A stretch of 64,000 nt of DNA from Betaproteobacteria bacterium (GCA_016705475.1 JADIYD010000009.1:62001-126000); one strand, 5' to 3'; shown: positions 51,350-60,529, counted from the first letter of the stretch. Notes: a model not told the origin generated them from the sequence alone. A program made the numbers and translations.

Positions 51350-53455
51350 CTAAATCCGCTCCCAGACGGTGACTTCTGACAGCGTGTGCTGGAATTTCCG
51401 TTTGGTTTCGCGAATGACAAAGGGTACCGATTCCGGTCCCCGCACCAGGCGGAAATGCTCGCCCAGCATGGCTTTCAGGCCATCGAAGGTGGTGAAGTTC
51501 TCGCCATCCTTCTTGAACCCGCCGACCCATTCCTCACGCTTGGTATGTTCCGGTAGCCAGGTGTAGGGCGAGGTCAGCATCAGAAGCCCGCCCGGATTCA
51601 GGCGTTCATGGACGGTTTTGAGGAAGAGCGCCGGGCTGTACAGGCGGTCGATCAGGTTAGCGGCCAGAATCAGGTCGTAGCCGGAAAAAACAGGCTTCAA
51701 ATTGCAGGCATCGCCCTGGAAGAATTCGACCTTGGCCGCGATATCGCTCAACCCGAGCGCGCCCAGCGAGCATTCCTTGTAGCTGACCAGTTCGCCTTCT
51801 TCGGTCAACGTGTAGCGCAGCCGGCCCTGTTCGGCCAGTTGCGTACCGACGCCGATGAAGCGGGCCGAGAAATCAATGCCGGTGACCCGGTCGAAATGGC
51901 GGGCCAGCTCGAAAGTCGCCCGGCCAGTGGCGCAGCCGAGATCGAGCGCCTTGCCTGCCGGCCTGCTCCCCATCGCTTCAACGGCCAGCTGGGCCAGGGT
52001 TTTCGGGAAATTGGCGACGCCGAAGTATTCGTCGCCATAGTGGAATTCGATGTATTCCGAAATGAGCCGGTCAGTTTCGTAATGCGAGGCCGGCTGGGTC
52101 GCCATCGCATCCGCCACGACATAGCGGAAACCGGCGTGCTGGAAGAAGTGGCGACGGAACGCATAACGCGAGACCGGTGCCGCTTCATTGCCGCAGGAAA
52201 TCCATGAGCCGCCCTTGATCAGGTTGTGGCGCTCGTCGAAAGTCGGCGTGGTGAAATCGTCGTAGATCGGATGGACCTCGAAGCCGGCGAACGGGTAGAT
52301 CGGCGTTTCCAGCCATTGCCAGACATTGCCGATGACATCAAAGAAGGGGCCATGCGCGAAGCGATTGACCGGACAACTCGATGCTTCCTGGCTCAGGCCG
52401 AGGTTTGCGGGCAATTCGCCGGGTAGATCAGCAATACCGGCGAACTGGCGTAGCGCCTGCCATTCGTTTTCTGTCGGCAGGCGGACGGCCTGACCGCTCG
52501 CGCGCGACTTCCAGTTACAGAAAGCCTTGGCCTCGTGATAATTGGTTTCGACCGGCCAGTCCCAGGGCATGGCGACTTCTTCGAGCATCAGGCGCAGGCG
52601 CCACTGGTCGCCATCCTTGATCCAGAACGTCGGGTGTTCGGCTTTGGTGAATTTCTTCCAGCCTGCACCCTCATCCAGCCACAATGAGTCGTCGGCATAG
52701 CCGCCGGCTTCAACGAAGGCGAGAAACTCGCGGTTCGATACCAGATAGCGGCTGGCCTGGAATGCTGCGGTCGACGCGTCGTGACGGCCAAATTCGTTGT
52801 CCCAGCCGTAGATTTTCGGGTCACTACGCTCGCGGCCGAGCCGTAGCTCTGCGGCAGGAATATCCACCAGGGTGTTGCTCGGCGCCACACCGCTATCTCG
52901 ACAATGCTCCCAGGCGGGGTGTTTTTGCACGTATTTCAGTTGATGCTGGCGTATCAGCACCGACGAGGTTTCAAGGTGGATGCGCTCATGTTCGATGCCC
53001 ATGACGATGAGCCACCAAGGATCTTCCCAGCCAATCGGCAGATTCAGCGGCAAGCTCTCAATCAACCGGCTCACGGTCGCCCGCACGGCTTGGCGATAGG
53101 CCCGCACCTCGTCCACGCGCGGCCAGTCGTAACGCTGGTCGCTGAGATCGTCCCAGCTCATTTCATCGACGCCGATGGCAAACATCGACTCGAAGCCGGG
53201 ATTGATGCGCTGCTCGATCAAGCCGGCCAGCACCAGCTTGTTGATGAAAAAGGTGGCGGTGTGGCCGAAGTAGAAGATCAGCGGGTGACGCAGCGCAATC
53301 GGCTTGACGTAGTAAGCCTCGTCGCATGTCAAAACATCGAACAGCTGTTCGTAACGGTCGAAGGTGGCGTGAAAGTAGTCGCTTATCTGCTGGCGCTTGA
53401 GGTCGGCGTCGACGCCCGTTAGCAGGGGTGTAGCGGGGAAAATGGCTGGCTTCAT
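51350..53455 (-). CDS. ovoA: OvoA, 5-histidylcysteine sulfoxide synthase / methyltransferase
   Basis: The start at 53455 (MKPAIFPATPLLTG) gives 701 residues. Modules in order: a DinB-like helical region (residues about 15-170) with the metal-ligand motif EHERIHLETS; a formylglycine-generating-enzyme/sulfatase-modifying domain (about 200-450); and a C-terminal SAM methyltransferase (LDLGCATGRATFELARHFDRVTGID). OvoA makes ovothiol from histidine and cysteine, a thiol antioxidant. It is convergent with the ECF gene. Confidence 0.95.
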   Translation of the reverse strand: MKPAIFPATPLLTGVDADLKRQQISDYFHATFDRYEQLFDVLTCDEAYYVKPIALRHPLIFYFGHTATFFINKLVLAGLIEQRINPGFESMFAIGVDEMSWDDLSDQRYDWPRVDEVRAYRQAVRATVSRLIESLPLNLPIGWEDPWWLIVMGIEHERIHLETSSVLIRQHQLKYVQKHPAWEHCRDSGVAPSNTLVDIPAAELRLGRERSDPKIYGWDNEFGRHDASTAAFQASRYLVSNREFLAFVEAGGYADDSLWLDEGAGWKKFTKAEHPTFWIKDGDQWRLRLMLEEVAMPWDWPVETNYHEAKAFCNWKSRASGQAVRLPTENEWQALRQFAGIADLPGELPANLGLSQEASSCPVNRFAHGPFFDVIGNVWQWLETPIYPFAGFEVHPIYDDFTTPTFDERHNLIKGGSWISCGNEAAPVSRYAFRRHFFQHAGFRYVVADAMATQPASHYETDRLISEYIEFHYGDEYFGVANFPKTLAQLAVEAMGSRPAGKALDLGCATGRATFELARHFDRVTGIDFSARFIGVGTQLAEQGRLRYTLTEEGELVSYKECSLGALGLSDIAAKVEFFQGDACNLKPVFSGYDLILAANLIDRLYSPALFLKTVHERLNPGGLLMLTSPYTWLPEHTKREEWVGGFKKDGENFTTFDGLKAMLGEHFRLVRGPESVPFVIRETKRKFQHTLSEVTVWERI

Positions 53456-53557
53456 ACGGTTACCGGTCGAGTGCTGGTTCAGGTCTGGAATCATGACCCG
53501 GGCGCGTTACCGCCTTATGGCGAGTGGGTGATTAGACAGCGGAATCGGTGCGAAGGC

Positions 53558-53584
53558 AAAAAAACCCCGCCACGAGGGCGGGGT
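53558..53584 (-). terminator. Intrinsic terminator after the two small genes
   Basis: Stem CCCCGCC/GGCGGGG with a run of As on the plus strand, i.e. Ts on the minus strand. It lies about 50 bp after the stop of the 59-aa gene. Confidence 0.85.
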
Positions 53585-53634
53585 AACAGGGAGTTTCTCG
53601 AATCGGGGGAAATTCGAGAGGAGGGTAAAACGGT

Positions 53635-53814
53635 TCAGCGATTGCGGCGCTTGCTCAGCCAATGGCGGGTGACCGCGATGATGGCGCCAGCGGCAATGGC
53701 GGCCAGTGCAGCCTTGAGCGGCTCGGCCTGCCCTTCCGACAGCCAGTCGAATCCAGTGATGCCAATGAAGACACCAAGAGACTCACTGATCGGAAGGTTG
53801 TCGGCAAAGGCCAT
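53635..53814 (-). CDS. Small hypothetical protein, 59 aa
   Basis: The ATG at 53814 overlaps the TAA of the upstream gene (TAATG). The product is MAFADNLPISESLGVFIG..., with one probable membrane helix (PLKAALAAIAAGAIIAVTR) and a basic end (HWLSKRRNR). It is followed by a good terminator. No family recognised. The coupling, start overlap and terminator make it a likely real gene. Confidence 0.65.
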   Translation of the reverse strand: MAFADNLPISESLGVFIGITGFDWLSEGQAEPLKAALAAIAAGAIIAVTRHWLSKRRNR

Positions 53815-53921
53815 TAGCGATCAGCGCGGACGGGAATGGTGGCCAACGCGGACTGGGCCTGCGCGGTGGATAGTTCGAACAGGTACTGGCGGGTGGCTTC
53901 GATAAATTGTTTGATATTCAT
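53814..53921 (-). CDS. Tiny hypothetical protein, 35 aa
   Basis: The ATG at 53921 is preceded by AGGA at about nine bases. Product MNIKQFIEATRQYLFELSTA..., an amphipathic helix without similarity I recognise. Its stop overlaps the next ATG, so both small genes form a coupled pair. They might be a leader/effector pair, but no function is evident. Confidence 0.5.
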   Translation of the reverse strand: MNIKQFIEATRQYLFELSTAQAQSALATIPVRADR

Positions 53922-54075
53922 TTTGATGTTTTCCTCGATATCCTCTTGCTGGGATAGGTTTGCTTCCATGCCTCGCATTTTAGGGACGCGCCGACCCTGC
54001 GTCTGTGGCCCAAGCGTGGCCATGAGGTAACGGGTTTTGATCTTGTGTGACGCTTTGTGACAGCGTCGGAGAACG

Positions 54076-55512
54076 CTATTGGCGGGCTTTCCAGGACAGC
54101 GTGAAGCGGGCGCCGCCGAGCGGGGATGCATCTGCTGTCGCGGTGCCGCCATGCAACTCCAGGACGCGGCGGGCGATGGCCAGCCCGAGCCCGTAGCCGC
54201 CAGTCGATCTGTCGCGCGAACGGTCGAGGCGGGTGAAGGCCGAGAAGATGTGTTCGCGCTCTTCCGGCGGGATGCCGATGCCATCGTCGTCGACATGGAT
54301 CAGCATGGTTTCGCCTTCCAGCTGCGCGCTGACCACAATGTGCTTGCCGGCGTATTTGAAGGCGTTTCGCAACAGATTACGCAGGGCGTAAGGCATGGCC
54401 TTGCGGTCGAGATCGACAAAGAGGTTTTCAGGCAGTTTTTCGGTGTTGACCGTGACATCGAGCTGGCGCCCGAGCAGGCGCACCGAGTCGACTTCGTCGG
54501 TCAGCCATTCGGCCAGATTGACACTGGAAAAGTGCGCCTGCGGCGCTTCGCGCTCGAAGCGGGCATAGGTCAGGCTGGTGTCGATGAGCTGGTCGAGCTC
54601 GTCGAGATCGGCTTCCATCATCGCCCAAAGGCGCTCGCGCTCCGCCCGTTCGTCGGTTTCGGAAAGCATTTCGAGGGCAAAGCGCATGCGGGCGATCGGC
54701 GTGCGCAATTCGTGCGAAATGCCGCAGGAAAGCTCACGGTGGGTGGCCAGCAACTGGCGGATGCGCTCCGCCATGCTGTTCATGGTGTCGGAGAGCGGCG
54801 CAAAAAGGCGGGTGCGGACCGGTGGCGAAACGGCCTCGAAATGACCATCGCCAAGATCGAGCGCGGTCTGGCGCAGGCCTTCGAGATCGCGCCAGACCGG
54901 GCGAATCCAGAACCACAGCGCAATGGCAAAAATGAGGCCGATCAGGCTCCAGGTCAGCAGGCGTAGCCTGAGTTCGAGCGGCAGGCGGTCCTTCAGTTCG
55001 GGGTTGCGATTCGAGGCGAGTGGGCCGACCACCAGCACCTGGCTGGAGGTGCCGAGGCGGTGATACATGATGTCGCCATCGTGGTCGATGGCGATGTCGC
55101 CGGCATCGAGCTTGACGACCTGGCTGGGCGTCAGTGTGTTGTCGAGCGTCATGCGCTCGACGATGCCCAGGTTGTAGGAAAACTTCTCGTCGAGATCCTT
55201 GATCTTTTTCTGCCAGTCGCGGCGCGGCTGCCGGAAAAGCTCATCCTCGATCATGGTGATCGTGCCGCGCATGAAGCGGCGCGCGTAGTCGTCGGTGATG
55301 CCGCGCTGAGCGGTGGAAATGACGAAGTCGGCCGTGAAGGCGATGGCGACGAAGGACCCCATCGCCAGCAGGTAAAAGTTGAAGAACAGCTTGGACAGGC
55401 TGTAGCGCCTGCCGCGCCAGCGCGGCAAGGCTACCCGGATCAGCGAGCGGGCCAGCCCCTGGTTCTTTTCCTTCGGGATCGCTTCCCCGGCTTCGGGTTC
55501 AGTTCCAGTCAT
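54076..55512 (-). CDS. RstB-like sensor histidine kinase
   Basis: The 478-residue inner-membrane kinase has an N-terminal membrane helix (about residues 42-66), a periplasmic sensor region, a second helix near 190-206, then a HAMP-like region. The phosphorylation site is ELSCGISHELRTPIARM. The GHKL ATP site follows: LRNLLRNAFKYAG, HVDDDGIGIP, STGGYGLGLAIARRV. The pair with the response regulator next to it (14-base overlap) resembles RstAB. The stimulus is unknown. A copy of the dispersed repeat encodes DVTVNTEKLPENL in the ATPase domain. Confidence 0.9.
   Translation of the reverse strand: MTGTEPEAGEAIPKEKNQGLARSLIRVALPRWRGRRYSLSKLFFNFYLLAMGSFVAIAFTADFVISTAQRGITDDYARRFMRGTITMIEDELFRQPRRDWQKKIKDLDEKFSYNLGIVERMTLDNTLTPSQVVKLDAGDIAIDHDGDIMYHRLGTSSQVLVVGPLASNRNPELKDRLPLELRLRLLTWSLIGLIFAIALWFWIRPVWRDLEGLRQTALDLGDGHFEAVSPPVRTRLFAPLSDTMNSMAERIRQLLATHRELSCGISHELRTPIARMRFALEMLSETDERAERERLWAMMEADLDELDQLIDTSLTYARFEREAPQAHFSSVNLAEWLTDEVDSVRLLGRQLDVTVNTEKLPENLFVDLDRKAMPYALRNLLRNAFKYAGKHIVVSAQLEGETMLIHVDDDGIGIPPEEREHIFSAFTRLDRSRDRSTGGYGLGLAIARRVLELHGGTATADASPLGGARFTLSWKARQ
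54419..54455 (-). repeat. Uptake-signal-like repeat, copy 18 (inside kinase gene)
   Basis: The minus strand reads TCA then CGGTCAAC (54445-54452), then AAAAA and AAAA tracts with the standard spacing. In frame in the kinase. Confidence 0.65.
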
Positions 55513-56203
55513 GCTTGCTGAAAAGGTAACCCTTGCCGCGCACGGTCTTGATTCGCGTCGGGTTCTCCGGGTCGTCGTTCAGCTTCTTGCGCAGGCGGGA
55601 AATACGGGCATCGATGGAGCGATCCAGCCCATCGAAACCGATGCCGCGCAATTCCTGCAACAGGTCGTCGCGCGACAGCACGTTGCCGGCATGCGAGGCG
55701 AGCAGCCAGAGCAGGTCGAATTCGGCGGTCGTCAGGTCGATGGTCAGCCCGGAGAGCGAGGCAGTGCGCGTGGCCTGGCTGATCTTGAACTGGCCGAAGA
55801 CCATGCTTTCCGACTCGCCGCTGGCCACCTCGCCAGCAGTGGGCAGTCGACGCAGCAGGGCCTTGATGCGGGCCAGCAGGACGCGCGGCTGGACCGGCTT
55901 GGCGATGTAGTCGTCGGCACCCATTTCGAGTCCGAGAATCTGGTCAAAATCCTCGTCGCGTGCCGTCAGCATGAGGATCACGCCGCGATATTGGGGGCGG
56001 ATGGCGCGGCAGACTTCGAAACCGTCCTTGCCAGGTAGCATTACATCAAGAATGACCAGATCGGGCTGCTCGGCCAGAATGCGCGCCTCGGCGGTGTCGC
56101 CGCGTGGCTCGATGCTGACTTGCATATCGTTCTTGGTCAGGTATTCGGCCGTCAGTTCGGCCAGGCGTTCGTCGTCTTCGACTAGCAGGATGCGTGTATT
56201 CAT
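55499..56203 (-). CDS. RstA-like response regulator (OmpR family)
   Basis: The 234-residue product has a receiver domain (RILLVEDDERLAELT, VILDVMLPGKDGFEV with the phospho-accepting Asp, then LTARDE, GADDYIAKP) and a winged-helix DNA-binding domain (TTAEFDLLWLLASHAGNVLSRDDLLQELRGIGFDGLDRSIDARISRLRKKL). It is the first gene of the two-component unit. Confidence 0.95.
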   Translation of the reverse strand: MNTRILLVEDDERLAELTAEYLTKNDMQVSIEPRGDTAEARILAEQPDLVILDVMLPGKDGFEVCRAIRPQYRGVILMLTARDEDFDQILGLEMGADDYIAKPVQPRVLLARIKALLRRLPTAGEVASGESESMVFGQFKISQATRTASLSGLTIDLTTAEFDLLWLLASHAGNVLSRDDLLQELRGIGFDGLDRSIDARISRLRKKLNDDPENPTRIKTVRGKGYLFSKHDWN

Positions 56204-56262
56204 CCGCCAATCTTAACCACCTGCCGGGCAGCGGTCCACCTTCCCGTGTCTTGGCGCCGCTT

Positions 56263-56299
56263 CCACGGTCAACCGGTAAAAAGCCCGGAATTTCAAGTC
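56263..56299 (+). repeat. Uptake-signal-like repeat, copy 11
   Basis: CCA then CGGTCAAC (56266-56273), then AAAAA and AATTT tracts. Intergenic between the response regulator and dsbB. Confidence 0.88.
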
Positions 56300-56352
56300 T
56301 TGCCAACGATGGCTTAGAATCCCGGCTCATTGTCACCAGAGGAATTGTCTTG

Positions 56353-56850
56353 ATGAATTGGTCAAAAGTGCCCATGCGGGCCTGGTTCGCGACATTGGGG
56401 CTGGGTTGCCTGGGGCTCGTCGCGGTGGGCATGGAGTTGCAAACCCTGCTGCGTTTGGCACCTTGTCCACTCTGTATCTTCCAGCGCGTGCTCTACATTG
56501 TGATCGGCATCATCGGACTGCTGGGTTTCATCTGGCCAGCCGGACGAATGCTTTGGGCCGCACTGGCTGGCGGACTTGGCGTATTTGGCTTTGGCGTAGC
56601 TGCCTATCAAACCTGGATGCAGGCTTTTCCCAACCTGGCACCGGAATGCAGCTTTACTGACCCCAACGCCATTGAGCGTCTCGTCGACTGGCTGGGCATG
56701 GAATGGCCGTCGATGTTCCTGGCCACCGGCTTCTGCACCAGCCGCGACTGGGAGTTCCTTGGCCTGTCGATGGCCAACTGGTCGGTAGTGATGTTCGCCG
56801 GCATCGTGGTCTACTCGGTATTGCTTTTCAGGCAGAAACAACAGGCTTGA
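56353..56850 (+). CDS. dsbB: Disulfide bond formation protein DsbB
   Basis: The start at 56353 (MNWSKVPMRAWF) gives 165 residues. Four membrane helices and the first Cys pair CPLCIFQR are visible, and the second pair in APECSF and GFCTSR. DsbB re-oxidises DsbA using quinone. The upstream gap contains copy 11 of the repeat, whose position may overlap the promoter. Confidence 0.95.
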   Translation: MNWSKVPMRAWFATLGLGCLGLVAVGMELQTLLRLAPCPLCIFQRVLYIVIGIIGLLGFIWPAGRMLWAALAGGLGVFGFGVAAYQTWMQAFPNLAPECSFTDPNAIERLVDWLGMEWPSMFLATGFCTSRDWEFLGLSMANWSVVMFAGIVVYSVLLFRQKQQA

Positions 56851-56856
56851 AAAAAC

Positions 56857-56879
56857 AAAACCCGCCGAAAGGCGGGTTT
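56857..56879. terminator. Bidirectional terminator between dsbB and rpmG
   Basis: Stem AAACCCGCC/GGCGGGTTT just after dsbB and before the rpmG stop on the other strand; serves both. Confidence 0.85.
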
Positions 56880-56903
56880 GTCGAATGCTCTGGAGAAGCT
56901 GAA

Positions 56904-57071
56904 TTACTTCAGCTTGACTTCCTTGTAAGCAACGTGCTTACGAGCTTTCGGGTCGTACTTCATGAACTCCAGTTTGGCAGGCGTCGTGCGCTTGTTCTTG
57001 GAGGTGGTATAGAAGTGACCGGTGCCAGCTGTAGATTCCAGCTTGATTTTTTCGCGACCGCCTTTAGCCAT
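56904..57071 (-). CDS. rpmG: 50S ribosomal protein L33
   Basis: This 55-residue protein was found by direct reading: MAKGGREKIKLESTAGTGHF...KNKRTTPAKLEFMKYDPKARK. It is the classic L33. The four-cysteine motif is absent, as in many proteobacterial L33. It follows rpmB by about 18 bp, the usual pair. Confidence 0.97.
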   Translation of the reverse strand: MAKGGREKIKLESTAGTGHFYTTSKNKRTTPAKLEFMKYDPKARKHVAYKEVKLK

Positions 57072-57089
57072 TTTATATTTCCTTCTTTA

Positions 57090-57323
57090 TTAGACTTCGC
57101 CGCGGGCACGCAGATCGGCCAGGACGGAATCGATACCGTTCTTGTCGATCAGGCGCAGACCGGCGTTGGAAACGCGCAGGCGCAGGAAGCGGTTTTCAGA
57201 TTCGACCCAGAAACGACGGTACTGCAAGTTCGGCAGGAAACGGCGTTTGGTTCTATTGTTGGCATGGGAAACCTTGTTCCCAACCATCGGGCCTTTACCC
57301 GTTACTTGGCAGACACGCGCCAT
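57090..57323 (-). CDS. rpmB: 50S ribosomal protein L28
   Basis: The start at 57323 (MARVCQVTGKGPMVGNKVSHANNRTKRRF) gives 77 residues, the normal length. It is the first gene of the rpmB-rpmG operon. Confidence 0.97.
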   Translation of the reverse strand: MARVCQVTGKGPMVGNKVSHANNRTKRRFLPNLQYRRFWVESENRFLRLRVSNAGLRLIDKNGIDSVLADLRARGEV

Positions 57324-57404
57324 GATGGTGCTCCAGAATTCGCTAGAAGAGAGCCCACAAGTATAACCAAAAGTACATAATCGTTTCAAGGGGTTTATTG
57401 AATT

Positions 57405-58085
57405 TTATAGCAGACCCCGTTCGGCGAAGGAGAGTGGCGGGGTGTTGCCGGCGACGATGAAGTGGTCGAGAACCTTGACGTCTACCAAGGCCAGGGCCTC
57501 TTTCAGGGATCGCGTGAGCATTTCGTCGGCCCGCGATGGCTCTGCGATTCCTGACGGATGATTGTGGGCGAGAATAACCGCTGCAGCATTGTTGGCGAGT
57601 GCTGCCTTGACGACTTCGCGCGGGTAAACCGAAGTTTGGGTCAGCGTGCCGGAGAACAGTTCGTCGGCTTTGAGCAGGCGGTTCTGGGCATCCAGCCATA
57701 ATGCCATGAAGACTTCATTGCCTCGGCTGGCCAGCTTGAGGCGTAGCCAATCGCGCACCTTGCCCGGCGAGGTGAAGCTGTCGCGCGTCGCCATATCTTG
57801 CGAAAGAGCACGCCTGGCCAGTTCGAAGCTCGCTTTGAGTTGGGCGGCCTTGGCCATGCCGATGCCTGAAACGCTGGCCAGTTCGGCGAGCGACGCTTCG
57901 GCCAGGGTGCCAAGCTGGCCGTCGAAACGTTGCAGCAGATCGCGCGCCAGATCGACGGCACTTTTGCCACGTACGCCAACGCGTAAATAGATGGCCAGCA
58001 GTTCCGCATCGGAAAGGGCTTCCGGGCCATGCGCCAGCAGACGCTCGCGCGGGCGTTCGCCTTCGGGCCAGTCGGTAATCGCCAT
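57405..58085 (-). CDS. radC: RadC/JAMM-domain protein
   Basis: The 226-residue protein has an N-terminal helix-hairpin-helix (LAELASVSGIGMAKAAQLKA) and the JAMM motif ILAHNHPSG...SRADEMLTRSL. It is named radC by similarity; a role in DNA repair is doubtful in current literature. It precedes coaBC on the opposite strand. Confidence 0.93.
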   Translation of the reverse strand: MAITDWPEGERPRERLLAHGPEALSDAELLAIYLRVGVRGKSAVDLARDLLQRFDGQLGTLAEASLAELASVSGIGMAKAAQLKASFELARRALSQDMATRDSFTSPGKVRDWLRLKLASRGNEVFMALWLDAQNRLLKADELFSGTLTQTSVYPREVVKAALANNAAAVILAHNHPSGIAEPSRADEMLTRSLKEALALVDVKVLDHFIVAGNTPPLSFAERGLL

Positions 58086-58133
58086 TATTCTTTTCCGTTA
58101 GAATGAGCGGAGTCCAATTCTAATGGCAAGACA

Positions 58134-59342
58134 ATGGAATTACAGGGAAAACGCATCGTTCTTGGCGTCACCGGCGGCATCGCTGCCTACAAGGCGGCCG
58201 AGCTGGTTCGCCTGCTCGGCAAGCAGGGCGCCGAGGTGCAGGTGGCGATGACCGAAGGGGCGACGCATTTCGTGACGGCGACGACCTTCCAGGCCCTGTC
58301 GGGCAAGCCGGTCTATCTCGACCAGTGGGATGCCCGAATGCCCAATGCGATGGCCCACATCGACCTGTCGCGGCAGGCCGATCTTATTCTGGTGGCGCCG
58401 GCCTCGGCTGATTTCCTCGCCCGCATCGCCCACGGCATGGCCGACGATCTGTTGGCGACCATGGTGCTGGCGCGCGATTGCCCGCTGCTCGTGGCGCCGG
58501 CGATGAACCGCCAGATGTGGGAAAACCCCGCTACGCAGCGCAATGTCAGTCAGTTGCAGGGCGATGGCGTTCAGATTCTGGGCCCGGCATGCGGTGAGCA
58601 GGCTTGTGGCGAAGTTGGCGCCGGTCGCATGCTGGAGCCGGAGGAGATATTGGAAGAAGTCATTGCTTTCTTCACGCCCAAACTGTTGGCAGGACGGAAA
58701 GTCTTGATCACGGCCGGGCCGACCTTCGAGGCTATCGACCCGGTGCGTGGCATCACCAACCTGTCATCCGGTCGCATGGGCTATGCCGTCGCCCGTGCAG
58801 CGCGGCAGGCCGGGGCGCAGGTGACACTGGTGTCCGGGCCGGTCGGATTTTCGGCCCCGCAGGGCGTCGACCGTGTCAATGTGCAGAGTGCGCTCGACAT
58901 GCATGCCGCCGTGATGGCGCGTGCTTCTACGGCAGATATTTTTATCGGTGTCGCTGCGGTGGCCGATTACCGCGTCGTCAATGCGGCCGAGCACAAGCTC
59001 AAGAAAGATAGCGGCGGTATTCCACCGATTGAACTGATCGAAAACCCGGACATCCTGGCCGAAGTGGCGGCAATGTCGGGTGGCCCGCTCTGCGTGGGCT
59101 TTGCGGCCGAGAGCCGTAATCTGGACGAGTATGCGCAGACCAAGCGGCGCAAGAAAAATATCCCGCTGATTGCCGGCAACCTGATCCAGGACGGCTTCGG
59201 CGGTGACGACAACCGGCTCGTGCTTTTCGACGATAACGGTGCGCATCCGTTGTCGCCAGCCCCCAAGTCCGTATTGGCCGGCCAATTGATCGAACACATC
59301 GCCATCTTGATGAGGAAAGACTCATGCATCGAATCGACGTAA
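58134..59342 (+). CDS. coaBC: Bifunctional CoaBC, phosphopantothenoylcysteine synthetase/decarboxylase
   Basis: The 402-residue enzyme makes 4'-phosphopantetheine from phosphopantothenate in the CoA pathway. CoaC part: GVTGGIAAYKAAELVRLL, HIDLSRQADLILVAPASADFLARI, the PxMNxxMW motif in APAMNRQMW. CoaB part: VLITAGPTFEAIDPVRGITNLSSGRMG and KLKKDSGG. It overlaps dut by 19 bases. The pan genes of the same pathway lie at 11.3-13.5 kb. Confidence 0.96.
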   Translation: MELQGKRIVLGVTGGIAAYKAAELVRLLGKQGAEVQVAMTEGATHFVTATTFQALSGKPVYLDQWDARMPNAMAHIDLSRQADLILVAPASADFLARIAHGMADDLLATMVLARDCPLLVAPAMNRQMWENPATQRNVSQLQGDGVQILGPACGEQACGEVGAGRMLEPEEILEEVIAFFTPKLLAGRKVLITAGPTFEAIDPVRGITNLSSGRMGYAVARAARQAGAQVTLVSGPVGFSAPQGVDRVNVQSALDMHAAVMARASTADIFIGVAAVADYRVVNAAEHKLKKDSGGIPPIELIENPDILAEVAAMSGGPLCVGFAAESRNLDEYAQTKRRKKNIPLIAGNLIQDGFGGDDNRLVLFDDNGAHPLSPAPKSVLAGQLIEHIAILMRKDSCIEST

Positions 59343-59773
59343 AGATTCTCGACAACCGCCTGCGCGAAAGTCCGCCCGAATATGCCACGCCGGGATCGGC
59401 CGGGCTGGATCTGCGTGCCTGCATCGAGGCACCCATTCACGTTTCACCGGGTCAGACCACGCTGGTGCCAACCGGCATGGCCATTCATCTTGCCGACCCG
59501 GGGTTGGCCGCCATGATCCTGCCACGCTCGGGTCTGGGTCACAAGCATGGCATCGTACTGGGCAATCTGGTCGGCTTGATCGATAGCGACTATCAAGGTG
59601 AGTTGATGGTGTCGGTCTGGAATCGTGGCAGCGTGACATTCACCCTGAATCCGCTGGATCGCATTGCCCAGCTGATCATCGTGCCTGTGCTCCAGGTCGG
59701 GTTCAATATTGTGGATGACTTCGATGCAAGCCATCGCGGTGAAGGCGGGTTTGGCAGCACCGGGCATGCCTGA
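59324..59773 (+). CDS. dut: dUTP diphosphatase
   Basis: The 149-residue trimeric dUTPase has the family motifs GSAGLDLRA, PRSGLGHKHGIVLGNLVGLIDSDYQGE and the C-terminal RGEGGFGSTG P-loop-like motif. It starts inside the end of coaBC, a common pair. It lowers dUTP and provides dUMP. Confidence 0.97.
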   Translation: MHRIDVKILDNRLRESPPEYATPGSAGLDLRACIEAPIHVSPGQTTLVPTGMAIHLADPGLAAMILPRSGLGHKHGIVLGNLVGLIDSDYQGELMVSVWNRGSVTFTLNPLDRIAQLIIVPVLQVGFNIVDDFDASHRGEGGFGSTGHA

Positions 59774-59841
59774 GGCTTGAAAGCGCCGCGTAAGTAAATT
59801 ACGATTTAATGATTGTCCTGTGTGCTTGGGGGTTTTGGGAA

Positions 59842-60456
59842 ATGAAAAAAATCGGAATTCAATTTGCCGGCGCCTTGCTGGCGGCTTTTTGCGCCACAAC
59901 CGTACTGGCTGCCGAGAAGGTCGATCTCGCCCGGGCCGAAGAAATCGTTTCGGGGCGCTGCTTTATCTGCCATGGCATGGAAGGTGAGTCAGCCAGCCCG
60001 GTTTTCCCCCGTCTGGCGGGACAGCATAGTGAGTACATTGCCAGGCAGCTCGCTGATTTCAAATCCGGCAAACGCAATAGCGACACCATGAAACCCCAGT
60101 CGGAGGATCTGACGCCTGCGGAGATGAAGGCGCTGGGTGCGTTCTTTCAGGCCAAGGTGGTCGGGCCGCGCACGGGAAGAGACCAGGAGTTGCTGGCGGT
60201 CGGGAAGTATGTCTTCAATCGCGGTAACCAGTTCACTGGTCTTGCGTCATGTTCGAGCTGCCACGGTGCCAAGGGCTTGGGTTCTCCGCAGTTGCCGCGT
60301 TTGGCTGGCCAGCATCCGCGTTATATCGAGGATCAGCTGAAACAGTTCAACAAGCGTGAGCGAACCAACGATAACGCGATCATGCACACCATTGCATCGA
60401 AACTCTCCGAGCTGGAAACGCATGCAGTTGCCGAGTACATCGCGACGCTGGACTGA
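59842..60456 (+). CDS. Cytochrome c4 (di-haem c-type cytochrome)
   Basis: The start at 59842 (MKKIGIQFAGALLAAFCATTVLAAEK) gives a signal peptide and 204 residues. Two CxxCH motifs, CFICHGMEG and CSSCHGAKGL, fit two tandem cytochrome c domains with the cytochrome c4 pattern GQHSEYIARQLADFKSG and GQHPRYIEDQLKQF. It is an electron carrier to terminal oxidase or nitric oxide reductase. Confidence 0.92.
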   Translation: MKKIGIQFAGALLAAFCATTVLAAEKVDLARAEEIVSGRCFICHGMEGESASPVFPRLAGQHSEYIARQLADFKSGKRNSDTMKPQSEDLTPAEMKALGAFFQAKVVGPRTGRDQELLAVGKYVFNRGNQFTGLASCSSCHGAKGLGSPQLPRLAGQHPRYIEDQLKQFNKRERTNDNAIMHTIASKLSELETHAVAEYIATLD

Positions 60457-60473
60457 GTCGCGACTCCAAAGCG

Positions 60474-60503
60474 AAAAGGCCGCCAGATGGGCGGCTTTTT
60501 TTT
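60474..60503 (+). terminator. Intrinsic terminator of cytochrome c4 gene
   Basis: Stem GCCGCC/GGCGGC with a loop and T run of eight. Confidence 0.85.
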
Positions 60504-60529
60504 GCCAGTACGCAGGGTAGGCCCGCCGG

